64,000 nucleotides of DNA, taken from positions 1 to 64,000 of the forward strand of contig JAQTZA010000003.1 in the NCBI GenBank assembly GCA_028687995.1. The letters run 5' to 3'. The notes under the pieces are model-generated. The model did not search any database. It had not been told where the DNA came from and saw only the letters and a program-made list of their open reading frames with translations. Of the stretch, positions 9,080-18,537 are shown one piece after another (the stretch's first letter is position 1; every line of letters begins with the position of its first letter). This DNA comes from Bacteroidales bacterium (GTDB lineage: Bacteria; Bacteroidota; Bacteroidia; Bacteroidales; UBA7332). A program made the translations under genes and the position numbers.

Positions 9080-10549
9080 ATGAAAAAATCAATTTTCGCA
9101 CTCGTTATAACTTTATTCTTCCATCCATTAGTGGGGCAAAATCTGCTGTTGCCTTCTATTTTTAGCGACAATATGATTTTGCAGCGCCAAATCGAGAATC
9201 CGGTTTGGGGAAAGGCGACGCCAAAATCGACGGTAGTCGTTCAGATCGGAAATTGTATAATCTCCGTAAAATCATCCGCTTCGGGCGATTGGCACGTCAA
9301 ATTGCCTGTTTTGGATTCTAATCTGGAATATGAGCTCACGGTGTGGAATCTCAACCAAAAAGTGGAGTTTCGTCACGTTATTTTGGGGGATGTCTATTAC
9401 GTGGGGGGACAATCGAATATGCAATTCGCTCTGAAAAAATCGACTGGTGGCATTGAGGCTTTGAAGCGTGCTGATTATCCAAATATTCGGCTATTCAAAG
9501 TTCCGCAGTCCATATCTTACAAACCTCAGTTCGATCTCAATCGTAACTCTACTAACGGCAAATGTGCCGGACATTGGTGTCGTTGCGATAGTCTATCCGC
9601 AGTCAATTTCTCGGCTATAGGATTCTATTTTACCGAAATACTGCATCGTGAGGAGAAAATCCCTATTGGCATTATCGATGTGTCGTGGGGAGGTACACCG
9701 ATCGAAGCTCACTCCTCTTTAGAGGTAAATAATCATTTTTCAGATTTTAAGAAGGATGTGAAAACTATTCGTAGCAAATCAATATTCGATACGCTTACAA
9801 TCGAAAAATCGAAAAGCACTCCACAGCTTCCATCGTCCATCTACAATGCCATGATTCATCCGCTTATTCCCTACGGAATAAAGGCTTTCGTATGGTATCA
9901 GGGGGAGCACAACTGGAATTATCCGCAACGTTACGAAGCACAGCTAAAAGCAATGATCAAAGGCGTGAGGAAAAGTTGGCGAATGCCGACAATGCCTCTT
10001 TTTATCGTGCAGTTGCCCAATATCGGGAAAAAAGATTCATTGTTAACAGATTATTATTGGGCTGTTTTGCGAGAGTCGCAGGCAAAAGTTGCGGCCATGC
10101 CACACAACCATTTGTGTGTGACCATCGATCTGGGCGAAGACGGTAATTTACACCCCAAAAATAAGCTCGGTGTTGCCAAACGCTTAGCTGAATTAGCTCA
10201 AAACCACCTCTATAATCACCCGAAGAGTGGACTTTCTCCTGCTTTCAAATCTTTCCGTGTAATCGGCAATCAGATTGAATTGACATTTACTGATGTCACG
10301 GAAGGTTTCCAGTCGGTCGATTCCATTGTAGGATTTGCGATTTGTGGTGCCGACAACAAATTTGTATGGGCAAACGCCAGCATATCAGGCAATAAAATTG
10401 TGGTCAGTCATCCCGAAATTTCGAAACCAAAAGCCGTTCGATACGCTTGGGGTAACAATCCCACATGCAATCTTTTTAATGCACAAGGTTTCCCTATAGC
10501 TCCTTTCCGCACAGATCGGTTTCAATTGCCAAAGGATGGAAAGTGGTGA
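9080..10549 (+). CDS. Sialate O-acetylesterase-like (SASA family) carbohydrate esterase
   Basis: A secreted protein of 489 residues that begins with a signal peptide (KKSIFALVITLFFHPLVGQ). The region LPSIFSDNMILQR followed by an Ig-like stretch is the usual start of SASA-family esterases. GGQSNM around S112 gives the SGNH-type nucleophile, and DGNLHP near the C-terminus offers the Asp/His partners of the triad. In polysaccharide loci this family removes O-acetyl groups from plant glycans such as acetylated xylan or pectin as well as from sialic acid; no sialidase is nearby, so a plant glycan is the better guess. It starts 27 bp after paralogue 3. The last 61 bases of the coding region are repeated 386 bp downstream, beyond the stop codon. 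Confidence 0.85.
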   Translation: MKKSIFALVITLFFHPLVGQNLLLPSIFSDNMILQRQIENPVWGKATPKSTVVVQIGNCIISVKSSASGDWHVKLPVLDSNLEYELTVWNLNQKVEFRHVILGDVYYVGGQSNMQFALKKSTGGIEALKRADYPNIRLFKVPQSISYKPQFDLNRNSTNGKCAGHWCRCDSLSAVNFSAIGFYFTEILHREEKIPIGIIDVSWGGTPIEAHSSLEVNNHFSDFKKDVKTIRSKSIFDTLTIEKSKSTPQLPSSIYNAMIHPLIPYGIKAFVWYQGEHNWNYPQRYEAQLKAMIKGVRKSWRMPTMPLFIVQLPNIGKKDSLLTDYYWAVLRESQAKVAAMPHNHLCVTIDLGEDGNLHPKNKLGVAKRLAELAQNHLYNHPKSGLSPAFKSFRVIGNQIELTFTDVTEGFQSVDSIVGFAICGADNKFVWANASISGNKIVVSHPEISKPKAVRYAWGNNPTCNLFNAQGFPIAPFRTDRFQLPKDGKW

Positions 10550-10554
10550 ACATT
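10489..10554 (+). repeat. 66-bp direct repeat, copy 1 (end of the esterase gene)
   Basis: Bases 10489-10554, covering the last codons, stop and a few bases after the esterase gene, recur at 10875-10940 with a single mismatch (T at 10520, G in the copy). The offset is 386 bp. This is the genuine coding copy. Confidence 0.95.
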
Positions 10555-10640
10555 TTAAGAGAATAAAAATTACGAAACGATGATAATAATAAATTCCCCG
10601 TCCTCATGGATATGACGCTTATAAAAATGATGATCCGTTG

Positions 10641-10659
10641 GTGGGATCTGCGCTCCCGC
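10641..10659 (+). repeat. REP-like GC-rich palindrome, left copy
   Basis: The 19-mer GTGGGATCTGCGCTCCCGC lies in an otherwise AT-rich gap and forms a short hairpin (GGGA with TCCC around a TCTGCGC loop). It is present in inverted orientation at 10813-10831. The arrangement resembles REP elements spread by RAYT transposases. No RAYT gene is in the window, so that link is inferred. Confidence 0.6.
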
Positions 10660-10812
10660 CTTTTATGTACTATAGGAATCGAAGATCAGCGGAGCTAATT
10701 TGCAATTGCTTTCGGCGAACATTGTTTCCGACAACAAAAAATAAATTTTAATCAGTTGATATTTAATGGAATGTAGAGTTATCGGATCACAGATCCTTGC
10801 AATACTAAAAAA

Positions 10813-10831
10813 GCGGGAGCGCAGATCCCGC
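10813..10831 (-). repeat. REP-like GC-rich palindrome, right (inverted) copy
   Basis: GCGGGAGCGCAGATCCCGC is the reverse complement of the left copy except for one base. A GCTAACC tail matches the GGT...-side flank of the left copy imperfectly. The two palindromes enclose about 150 bp with no ORF. The rest of the 411-bp gap 10550-10960 holds only the flanking 66-bp repeats. Confidence 0.6.
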
Positions 10832-10874
10832 TAACCAATATCACCATTCTACGGTATATCCGAAGGGATGGGGA

Positions 10875-10940
10875 TTTCCCTATAGCTCCTTTCCGCACAG
10901 ATCGGGTTCAATTGCCAAAGGATGGAAAGTGGTGAACATT
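10875..10940 (+). repeat. 66-bp direct repeat, copy 2 (non-coding duplicate)
   Basis: A non-coding duplicate of the 3' end of the esterase gene, 65 of 66 bases identical. It ends 20 bp before the ATG of the GH2 gene, so the original gene junction (end of esterase, then short gap, then GH2) appears preserved here. The 386 bp between copies look inserted or tandemly duplicated. Confidence 0.95.
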
Positions 10941-10960
10941 AAAATTAAACTTTTACAAAT

Positions 10961-13570
10961 ATGAAACAATACTTTATTCTTCTTTTTGCATTTCTATCAG
11001 TCGGGGCTATGGCCGAACGATCGGTAATAACCATCAACGACAACTGGCAGTTTACCAAAGACTCGGTTTCCGATGTCGCGCAACTCAGTGATTCGCATAT
11101 CAACTGGGAAAATATCAATCTCCCGCATACGTGGAATGCAGAAGATGCGTATGTAAAGAAAAACTATCATCGCGGAACGTGTTGGTACAAAAAGGAGTTC
11201 TCACTCCCGAAAACAGATGTTTCGGCTTCACACTTCCTGAAATTCGAGGGAGTTTTGTCGTATGCTGAGGTTTATCTGAATGGAAAACTGTTGGGAACAC
11301 ACAAAGGTGGATATTCCGCTTTCGTTTTCGATATAAGCAACATTGCAAAATTAGATCAAAAGAACAGTTTGTGGGTAAAAGTGAATAATGAAAACCGTGA
11401 TATTCCGCCATTGATGGGCGATTTCACGATGTGGGGCGGCATCTATCGCGATGTAAGAGTGGTGACAGTCGATCAACTTCACTTCGCTTATGGAGAATTC
11501 GGGCACAACGGCATTTTGATACAAACACCTGTAGTCAGTCAAGCCAAAGCGACCGTCAAAGCGACCGTTGATGTAAAGAATGATTTATCCACTGCGTCGA
11601 AAATAGCTGTAAAATGCGTGTTGCGCGACAATGATCAAAAGATTGTGGCTTCTCAGTCGCTTACCGTTACGATAGCCGGAGGCGAAAAAAAGAGACTCAT
11701 TTTCGAAAAGTTGAGCGTTGCAAACCCTGATTTGTGGTCGCCCGATGCTCCAACTCTCTATTCTATTGAAACAGAAATAGTAAATACTAAAACGAATCAT
11801 GTGACAGACCGACTGCTGAATAATATTGGGTTTCGCTGGTTTAGCGTAGATGCAAATAAAGGATTCTTCTTAAACGGAAAACACCTGAAGCTGGTCGGCG
11901 TAAACCGTCATCAGGATTTTGATGGATTGGGCAGTGCGCTTACCGATGAATTTCATCGACGCGATATGCAATTAGTAAAAGAGATGGGTGCCAATTTTAT
12001 CCGAATTGCACACTATCCACAAGACGATGCCGTACTTGATGCGTGCGACAAATTAGGAATTATTGCTTGGGAAGAGATTCCGATTATCGAAACAGTTTTG
12101 CTTGATGAAAACTTTGAGCTGTTGTGCAAAACTAACTTTAAGGAGATGATTTATCAACACTTCAACCACTCATCCGTAGTGCTTTGGGGACTAATGAATG
12201 AATCTATTTGGGGAACGATAAGACTTTATCCTGAAGACAAGCGAGAACCCTATTTGCGTCGTACGCATCTTTTTGCAAAAGAATTGGATAGTATATCGAA
12301 AGCGATTGATCCGCAACGACTAACGACCATTGCACATCACGGCGATCGTCCGGCATACGAAAAATGCGGATTGAGCAGCGTGACCGATGTTGTAGGGTGG
12401 AATGTCTATAACGGTTGGTACGGAGGCGACACCAAAGGCTTTGCAGAGACAGTTGATGCCGAGCATAGCGAACACCCTGAGCGGATATTGATGGTGAGCG
12501 AATACGGAGCCGGAAGCGACAAACGGTTGCAAACCCTTCGCGGTCAATCGTTTGATTTTAGCATCGAATATCAACAACAATACCACGAAGCTATTCTACC
12601 CTATATTTTGGAACGCGATTTTCTGGCGGCAACTGCCGTGTGGAATATGAACGACTTTGGATCGGCCAACCGCGACGAATCGATGCCCCGCATCAACAAC
12701 AAAGGTTTGATGTATTACAACCGCGAACCAAAAGATGTCTATTATTACTATCAGGCAATGTTGACTAAGAAGCCGGTTTTACATATTGCAACCCGTGATT
12801 GGTTTATGAAAACTCTGGTGGCGGAATCACCTACTAACACAGTGATGTATCCGGTGAAAGTCTATTCAAATCTGAAAAGCATAGAGCTGTTTGTGAATGG
12901 ACAATCGTATGGTAAAATGACACCTGAGAATGGACACGCCATTTGGATGATTCCGCTAAAGAATGGAGTCAATACACTCATTGCCAGAGGAGATATGAAC
13001 CGTGAAGATGCCACTACAGTAGATATTAAGGTTATACCTTTCGATTTAAAATCCTCTAAAAACAACTTGTTGGAGATTGCGTTGAATTGCGGAAGTAATT
13101 GCGATTTCACCGACGACAAATCGAAAATGAGCTGGATTGCCGACAGACCATACACACAGGGTAGTTTTGGCTACATTGGCGGCGACTGTTACAAGCCCAA
13201 CGATTATAAAATTGGGTTTAATAATCAGGTGTACGGAACCCGCAACGTACCACTTTTTCAAACCATCAGATTGGGTGCTTCGGGTTATAAATTCGATGTA
13301 CCCGATGGAGATTACGAAGTGGAACTCGACTTCGCTGAACCACCAACCGACAATCAAACCATTATACCGGCAGAAAATATTTTCGATGTTTTCATCAACA
13401 ACCAGTTGATTTTACCCAAATGGAACATTGCCGAAAATGGCGGTCGCTGTTTTGCGATTTCTAAAAAAGTAATTGTGACAGCGTCAGGTCAGGAAGGGAT
13501 TCATATCGAGCTGAAAGCTATCAAAGGTACAACATTAATCAATGGTTTAAAGATTTGCAGAATAGAGTAG
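10961..13570 (+). CDS. GH2 beta-glycosidase with C-terminal malectin-like domain
   Basis: A protein of 869 residues. A signal peptide (FILLFAFLSVGAMA) is followed by the GH2 jelly-roll (NLPHTWNAEDAY, YHRGTCWYKKEFSLP), an Ig-like domain and the TIM barrel (GVNRHQDFDGLG). The acid/base is E414 in GLMNESIWG and the nucleophile is E514 in MVSEYGAGSD, both in the usual GH2 contexts. After the barrel come a DUF4982-like/Ig segment and a malectin-like carbohydrate-binding domain at about 700-869 (IALNCGSN..., ending ...GLKICRI). Such proteins act as beta-galactosidases, beta-glucuronidases or related exo-enzymes; the sequence alone does not decide. There is no T9SS domain, so a periplasmic site is likely. 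A strong terminator follows. Confidence 0.88.
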   Translation: MKQYFILLFAFLSVGAMAERSVITINDNWQFTKDSVSDVAQLSDSHINWENINLPHTWNAEDAYVKKNYHRGTCWYKKEFSLPKTDVSASHFLKFEGVLSYAEVYLNGKLLGTHKGGYSAFVFDISNIAKLDQKNSLWVKVNNENRDIPPLMGDFTMWGGIYRDVRVVTVDQLHFAYGEFGHNGILIQTPVVSQAKATVKATVDVKNDLSTASKIAVKCVLRDNDQKIVASQSLTVTIAGGEKKRLIFEKLSVANPDLWSPDAPTLYSIETEIVNTKTNHVTDRLLNNIGFRWFSVDANKGFFLNGKHLKLVGVNRHQDFDGLGSALTDEFHRRDMQLVKEMGANFIRIAHYPQDDAVLDACDKLGIIAWEEIPIIETVLLDENFELLCKTNFKEMIYQHFNHSSVVLWGLMNESIWGTIRLYPEDKREPYLRRTHLFAKELDSISKAIDPQRLTTIAHHGDRPAYEKCGLSSVTDVVGWNVYNGWYGGDTKGFAETVDAEHSEHPERILMVSEYGAGSDKRLQTLRGQSFDFSIEYQQQYHEAILPYILERDFLAATAVWNMNDFGSANRDESMPRINNKGLMYYNREPKDVYYYYQAMLTKKPVLHIATRDWFMKTLVAESPTNTVMYPVKVYSNLKSIELFVNGQSYGKMTPENGHAIWMIPLKNGVNTLIARGDMNREDATTVDIKVIPFDLKSSKNNLLEIALNCGSNCDFTDDKSKMSWIADRPYTQGSFGYIGGDCYKPNDYKIGFNNQVYGTRNVPLFQTIRLGASGYKFDVPDGDYEVELDFAEPPTDNQTIIPAENIFDVFINNQLILPKWNIAENGGRCFAISKKVIVTASGQEGIHIELKAIKGTTLINGLKICRIE

Positions 13571-13590
13571 CTTCTTCTATTAATCAAATA

Positions 13591-13638
13591 AAACAGAAAT
13601 GCCGATACAACATCAAAGAGGTATCGGCATTTCTGTTT
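13591..13638 (+). terminator. Intrinsic terminator after the GH2 gene
   Basis: A perfect 18-bp stem (AAACAGAAATGCCGATAC at 13591-13608 pairing with 13621-13638) with a 12-base loop, followed by TTTTA. It lies 21 bp after the GH2 stop codon and probably ends the first transcription unit. Confidence 0.88.
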
Positions 13639-13774
13639 TAAATTTTCAATTCAATTTTGGAATAATAATACTAACTATTGGAATATCATTTTTGCTGTTA
13701 TCCCGATTTATCGATTAATTTTGAAATTGCATAGTTGTGCAGTTTCTTAATCTAAAAAATCAAAGGATAATCTT

Positions 13775-16700
13775 ATGAAAAACACATATCCAAAACTCCT
13801 AATTTTGTTGTTATCACTTAATACTTGGTTCAATATTGATGCAGCAAACGGATATTTCGATAATTTCATTCATGCTAACCGGGTATCGAACTGGACTTCG
13901 AAAGCGGGATATGGATTCAGCTGGAATAACGCCGGACAATCACTGCAATTGCAGATGACCAGCACGACAGCCAACCGAACCGATGTACAAATAAAAGACG
14001 AAAGCCAAAACCCCTATACCCTCAACCTTACCGGATATCCTTTGGTGCGTTTCAGAGCTTACGCAAACAAAGCGGTGTCGAATGTAAACTTCAAACTGAT
14101 TGATGTTAACAACAAAAAAAACGATCACTTTGTAAATGCAAATACCAAAGTGAATCTCGCTGGAAATAAATGGGAAGAATTTACCATCAATTATACTGGG
14201 AAACTGTATTACGACGGACAGCTGCACACCATCGATATCAGCCAGATAAAAGCGTTACATTTCGACGTAACCGACGGCGTATCAGATGCGCTCATCTATT
14301 TCGATGATTTTTGCGTTGGTGTTGATGCTGCAAGAAATGTCAAACCACGATTCGATGCCATTCCTAAACCAAATTATATTCTTTCGAACGCACCTATGCA
14401 AACCATTCCCTTGTCGGGAATCGACGATGGAAATCCCGAAAGAGAAGAGCAAATGACCATCACTGCGGTTAGTAGCAATCAATCTGTGGTTGCCGACGGC
14501 TCCATACACATCATTTACGATGGCATTTCCGGAAATGCGCAGCTTCAATACACAATCACTGGAAATTCAGGCATTGCCGAAATTTCGGTCACCGTAAAAG
14601 ACGACAGAGGAACAGCTTATACTGGTGAAGAGGATGCTGCAACACAGAAATTTATCGTTGAAGTACGAAATCCTGCACTGAATAACTCTCCAATCTATGG
14701 TGGACTATCATCGACCATCTATGCCGGCAAAGGATCGCAGGTGATTACAGTGAAAAATGTGACGGACGGTGATGACGATAAAACACAAAATCTGACGCTT
14801 TCTGCTGTTTCTACAAATCAGGCTTTATTGACAATCGAATCTGTTCAGTACAATTCAGCAGATAATTGTGCCTTTATCTTTGTCAAAGATCAGGAACAAA
14901 CCGGAACAGCAAATATTCAATTGACGCTCACCGACGATGGAGGAACAGCAAACGGTGGAGTGAATAGCTACACACGCACAGAGTCAATCCCAATCCTCAA
15001 ATACAGCAACACTTGCGCCAATTTCGTACAATTTGATATCCAACATTGGCAACCACGCCCTCTCCAGACTGAATCGCCAACCACCGGTTCGTATGTAAAA
15101 ATTTGCACATCGAATACTCCCATCGAGAATCTTGAACGGAATTTCTTTTGGTCGAAAATGTATGGATACATCGTTCCTTCAGTTACCGACAATTACAATT
15201 TTCAGGGATTCTCAAATGAAGGTTTCTATTTCTACTTAAATAAAGACGATGGTATCTCAACTCTACCTGCCAATCTCACCACAATGGTTGAAGATTCTAA
15301 GGTGATTTGGTCATCAACAACCGCGACTCCTCTCGTGGCAGGAAAACCTTACTACTTCGAAGCTTATTCTCGCGACATTGTCAACAATCAGGCGTTTTGG
15401 CTCAAATGGTCGTCAACTTCATCCCCTACTGTCGATTTTATTGCGAATGAGAACTTGATGCCCGACTACGATGTAACCAAACCATCCATGCCTGCTAGTT
15501 TGCAGGCGACTACAATAGGTGTGAATGATGTTAAACTTACTTGGAGTGCGTCAACGGACAACAAAAGTGTAAAAGGATACCTAATTTTCGTAGATGGTGT
15601 TTGTCAAAATGACAACCCTATTTCAGAAACAGAATATTTGGCTGTTAATCTAAAACCAAATACCTCATATTCGTTTCACGTAGTGGCTGTTGACAATTTT
15701 GAAAATTATTCTACCCCTTCCAACATTGTAAATGCCAAAACCTACAATGTAGATGCCATTGCCCCTCCAAAACCAACAAATCTGAAAGCAGACTTTACCA
15801 CCGCATTTGCCGTAAAATTATCTTGGAGTCCGGTGGTTGACAATGAAACACAAACACGTGGCTATACTATTTATCAAGATGGAAAAGCGGTAAAAACAAA
15901 TATTAATGCGACCAGTTTCTTAGTAACGGATTTGTCTCCAACCACCAATTACAGTTTTACAGTAACGGCTGTAGATGCAAATTACAATGAATCTCTGAAG
16001 AGTGACGCACTTATGGTCAAAACGCCCGCTTTCGACCCGACCGAGACTCGCGACGATGTTCGTAAAGGTAAGTTATCGATCAATCTTACTCCTTTGTGTA
16101 AAGCAGATGGATTTGGGATTGGAGTCGATTACGAAAAAACGAGCATTTTGAGTAGTAATAAAGTAATGTATGGCGGATTCGAAAGTCCATCCTTTGAAAC
16201 CTTTACCGACTCACAATTGAAACAAGCCACAAGCAACGCCACGTTGACACGTGTCACTGACAATCCCTATCAGGGAAGTTATTGCGGAAAAGTAGTTTCA
16301 AATGCTGCCAATGGCTATTTCAGGAAAGTAGTTTCAACGCCTGTTGATCTGCGATACACCTATTTGGTGCGCTTTGCGATGCGAAAAGACCCACTTTACA
16401 CCGGAACGGTGCGCGTTAATGTAAGCGGAAATGGTGGATTTTCCAGTGCGGTGATAACACCTACCAACGATTGGAAAATGTATGAAGTAGATTTAACCAC
16501 AACCTATCAAGGTGTAGAGGAAACCTGGTGGCTCGATTTTATCACCTCAGCTCCCGGAACGTTCTATATTGATAATATTGAATTTCATAATAAAAATTTC
16601 TACAAAGCTGGGTCACCATTTTCGACCAAAGTAATGGACCTTCTTAGAGAGTTTAAACCTTCCTCTGTGCGTTGGGGTGGAATTAATGCGAATGGAGAAT

Positions 16701-18511
16701 CATTTAATCTTTCTTCCGGATTACAATCGGAGGCGACACTCTCTTATGCCGATTGGGTGAAAATGAATAATGAATTAGGCGCGAGGGCAAGCATCGTGAC
16801 AGGTATTTCGAATGCTACTGATTTCAAATCGAATACCCAAACGTTCAAATCGTTGGTGGAATATTTAGCCGGTGATGCCTCAACCGTTGGTGGAGCAATC
16901 CGTGAGAAAGAAGGATACGACGATTTGATGACCGATTGCAAGGGTGTTAATTTTGAATTGGGAAATGAAGTGTGGGGAGCTGCTGTGCACGTAGCTGAAA
17001 TAGGTGCAGATTACACACAATATGGTGCATGGTGTCGCGGCGTTGCTAATACTATGCGCAACACGCCTGCTTATGATGCTACCAAGATGACCTTAACATA
17101 CAGCGGAAGAGCTCCAGACGTAAATTATGGATTACACAAAAAAATGCTCACAGGTGATACGGGCGAAATGGATATTTTGTCGTTGAGCGGATACCTTGGA
17201 GGAAACCTGAATTTAGAAACTGGAGTCGATCCCGGAGCTTCATTACTCGATTATTACAAAAACGGGCTCTACACGATGCAGACAAAATTCAGTGGATTTC
17301 AGTCTGATTGGACAGAAATGAAATCGTGTCTGGGAGGTCGTGTTTTACCAATGTATTTGTATGAAGGCAATATGACACAGAACTCATACAATGGTCGCCT
17401 CGGTCAGGCTGTTATCATGGCAGATTATTATTCTTCCGCTCCATTGTACGGAGCTCCGTTAACCACTCTTTTCCATTTCGATAGCGGACAATGGAGATTA
17501 ATTGATAATCCGGTTGATTTCAAAAAGATGCCACTCTTCTATATTGGAAAATATGTGAACAACTATTGTAAAGGATCCATATTGGGTACCACGTTCACTT
17601 CGTCTTACAAAATTTATACCGGCTCCACAACTCCCGTAGCATTAACATTAGATCCTGTGGGTTGCAAAGCTTACGCCGACAGTACAAACTATACAGTTGC
17701 ACTTTACAGTCGTGATTTTGAACACGATTTTGTAGTACAAATAGATTTACCCGATAATATTCTGAGAAGCTCAAAAGCTCACATTACAACGGTTAAAGGT
17801 GAATCTTTTAGTGCTACCGATGTGGTTGTAGATGAACAAGAAATCACTGATTTTACTGATAGCATATTGGTGAAAGTACCAAAATACAGTGTTGTGTTTG
17901 TTCGTTTCAAAGGAGAAGATAAATCGCTTACCGCACCTCTTCTCTATCCCAATTATCAAAATGTGAGAACATTGAAAATCTCTTCTACCGAGGGTAAAAA
18001 TACAATTGAGTCACAAAAAGGATCACTCCATCTTAGAGCTACGACGACACCCTCTGTGTTGTTTGCTTCCAACATTAATTGGGAAATTCTAGATAACGAT
18101 GTTACAAAAGCCTATTTCACCGTTACTCCTACTACTCGCACAATATCCGGTTCAGGATTGCTGGATGGCAATGGAACAGTAAGGGTGGTAGCGACAGCCA
18201 CTGATGGATCCGGAGTTTCGGATGTGTTTAATGTTGCAATATCGAATCAAGGAACGGATGGAATAGCGAAAACTGAAGCGAATAGATTTCTAATATATCC
18301 AAATCCAGTCAAAGATATTTTGTATGTCAATTTCTCTTCTCAGATTGTCGGATCCATGACGATTTATGATTTGCAAGGAAAGAAAATAGACAGTCAGATG
18401 ATAAAAGGAGAAAACGAAATAATGGATGTGCGGAAATTGCGCCCTGGGTTCTATCTGCTCAAAGCTTCTTCATCTCAAGGTGTTTTTATTCGTAAGTTTT
18501 CGAAAGAGTAG
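13775..18511 (+). CDS. Multidomain GH51-like arabinofuranosidase candidate, T9SS-exported
   Basis: A secreted protein of 1578 residues. A signal peptide is followed by a CBM-like beta-sandwich (about 25-190), two Ig/cadherin-like repeats (about 195-400, TVKDDRG and LTLTDDGG), a PA14-like domain (about 405-560) and two FN3 domains (about 570-750, VKLTWSASTDNKSVKGY and VKLSWSPVVDN). A catalytic region (about 765-1390) resembles alpha-L-arabinofuranosidases of GH51. It contains the CBM4-like insertion seen in those enzymes, the motif SSVRWGG, an acid/base at E1065 in ELGNEVWG and a candidate nucleophile at E1197 in YLYEGN. The final ~75 residues (IYPNPVKDILYVNF, IYDLQGKK, PGFYLLK) are a classic T9SS sorting domain. 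It follows a strong terminator and a 200-bp gap, so it probably has its own promoter. The exact family and substrate are uncertain. Confidence 0.8.
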   Translation: MKNTYPKLLILLLSLNTWFNIDAANGYFDNFIHANRVSNWTSKAGYGFSWNNAGQSLQLQMTSTTANRTDVQIKDESQNPYTLNLTGYPLVRFRAYANKAVSNVNFKLIDVNNKKNDHFVNANTKVNLAGNKWEEFTINYTGKLYYDGQLHTIDISQIKALHFDVTDGVSDALIYFDDFCVGVDAARNVKPRFDAIPKPNYILSNAPMQTIPLSGIDDGNPEREEQMTITAVSSNQSVVADGSIHIIYDGISGNAQLQYTITGNSGIAEISVTVKDDRGTAYTGEEDAATQKFIVEVRNPALNNSPIYGGLSSTIYAGKGSQVITVKNVTDGDDDKTQNLTLSAVSTNQALLTIESVQYNSADNCAFIFVKDQEQTGTANIQLTLTDDGGTANGGVNSYTRTESIPILKYSNTCANFVQFDIQHWQPRPLQTESPTTGSYVKICTSNTPIENLERNFFWSKMYGYIVPSVTDNYNFQGFSNEGFYFYLNKDDGISTLPANLTTMVEDSKVIWSSTTATPLVAGKPYYFEAYSRDIVNNQAFWLKWSSTSSPTVDFIANENLMPDYDVTKPSMPASLQATTIGVNDVKLTWSASTDNKSVKGYLIFVDGVCQNDNPISETEYLAVNLKPNTSYSFHVVAVDNFENYSTPSNIVNAKTYNVDAIAPPKPTNLKADFTTAFAVKLSWSPVVDNETQTRGYTIYQDGKAVKTNINATSFLVTDLSPTTNYSFTVTAVDANYNESLKSDALMVKTPAFDPTETRDDVRKGKLSINLTPLCKADGFGIGVDYEKTSILSSNKVMYGGFESPSFETFTDSQLKQATSNATLTRVTDNPYQGSYCGKVVSNAANGYFRKVVSTPVDLRYTYLVRFAMRKDPLYTGTVRVNVSGNGGFSSAVITPTNDWKMYEVDLTTTYQGVEETWWLDFITSAPGTFYIDNIEFHNKNFYKAGSPFSTKVMDLLREFKPSSVRWGGINANGESFNLSSGLQSEATLSYADWVKMNNELGARASIVTGISNATDFKSNTQTFKSLVEYLAGDASTVGGAIREKEGYDDLMTDCKGVNFELGNEVWGAAVHVAEIGADYTQYGAWCRGVANTMRNTPAYDATKMTLTYSGRAPDVNYGLHKKMLTGDTGEMDILSLSGYLGGNLNLETGVDPGASLLDYYKNGLYTMQTKFSGFQSDWTEMKSCLGGRVLPMYLYEGNMTQNSYNGRLGQAVIMADYYSSAPLYGAPLTTLFHFDSGQWRLIDNPVDFKKMPLFYIGKYVNNYCKGSILGTTFTSSYKIYTGSTTPVALTLDPVGCKAYADSTNYTVALYSRDFEHDFVVQIDLPDNILRSSKAHITTVKGESFSATDVVVDEQEITDFTDSILVKVPKYSVVFVRFKGEDKSLTAPLLYPNYQNVRTLKISSTEGKNTIESQKGSLHLRATTTPSVLFASNINWEILDNDVTKAYFTVTPTTRTISGSGLLDGNGTVRVVATATDGSGVSDVFNVAISNQGTDGIAKTEANRFLIYPNPVKDILYVNFSSQIVGSMTIYDLQGKKIDSQMIKGENEIMDVRKLRPGFYLLKASSSQGVFIRKFSKE

Positions 18512-18537
18512 AATCAGTTAATGAGTGATTCTCTTGT

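Noticed and set aside
10641-10831. Inverted repeats considered as termini of an insertion sequence
   Set aside because: Only about 150 bp lies between them, there is no transposase fragment, and each arm is itself a hairpin, which fits REP elements better.
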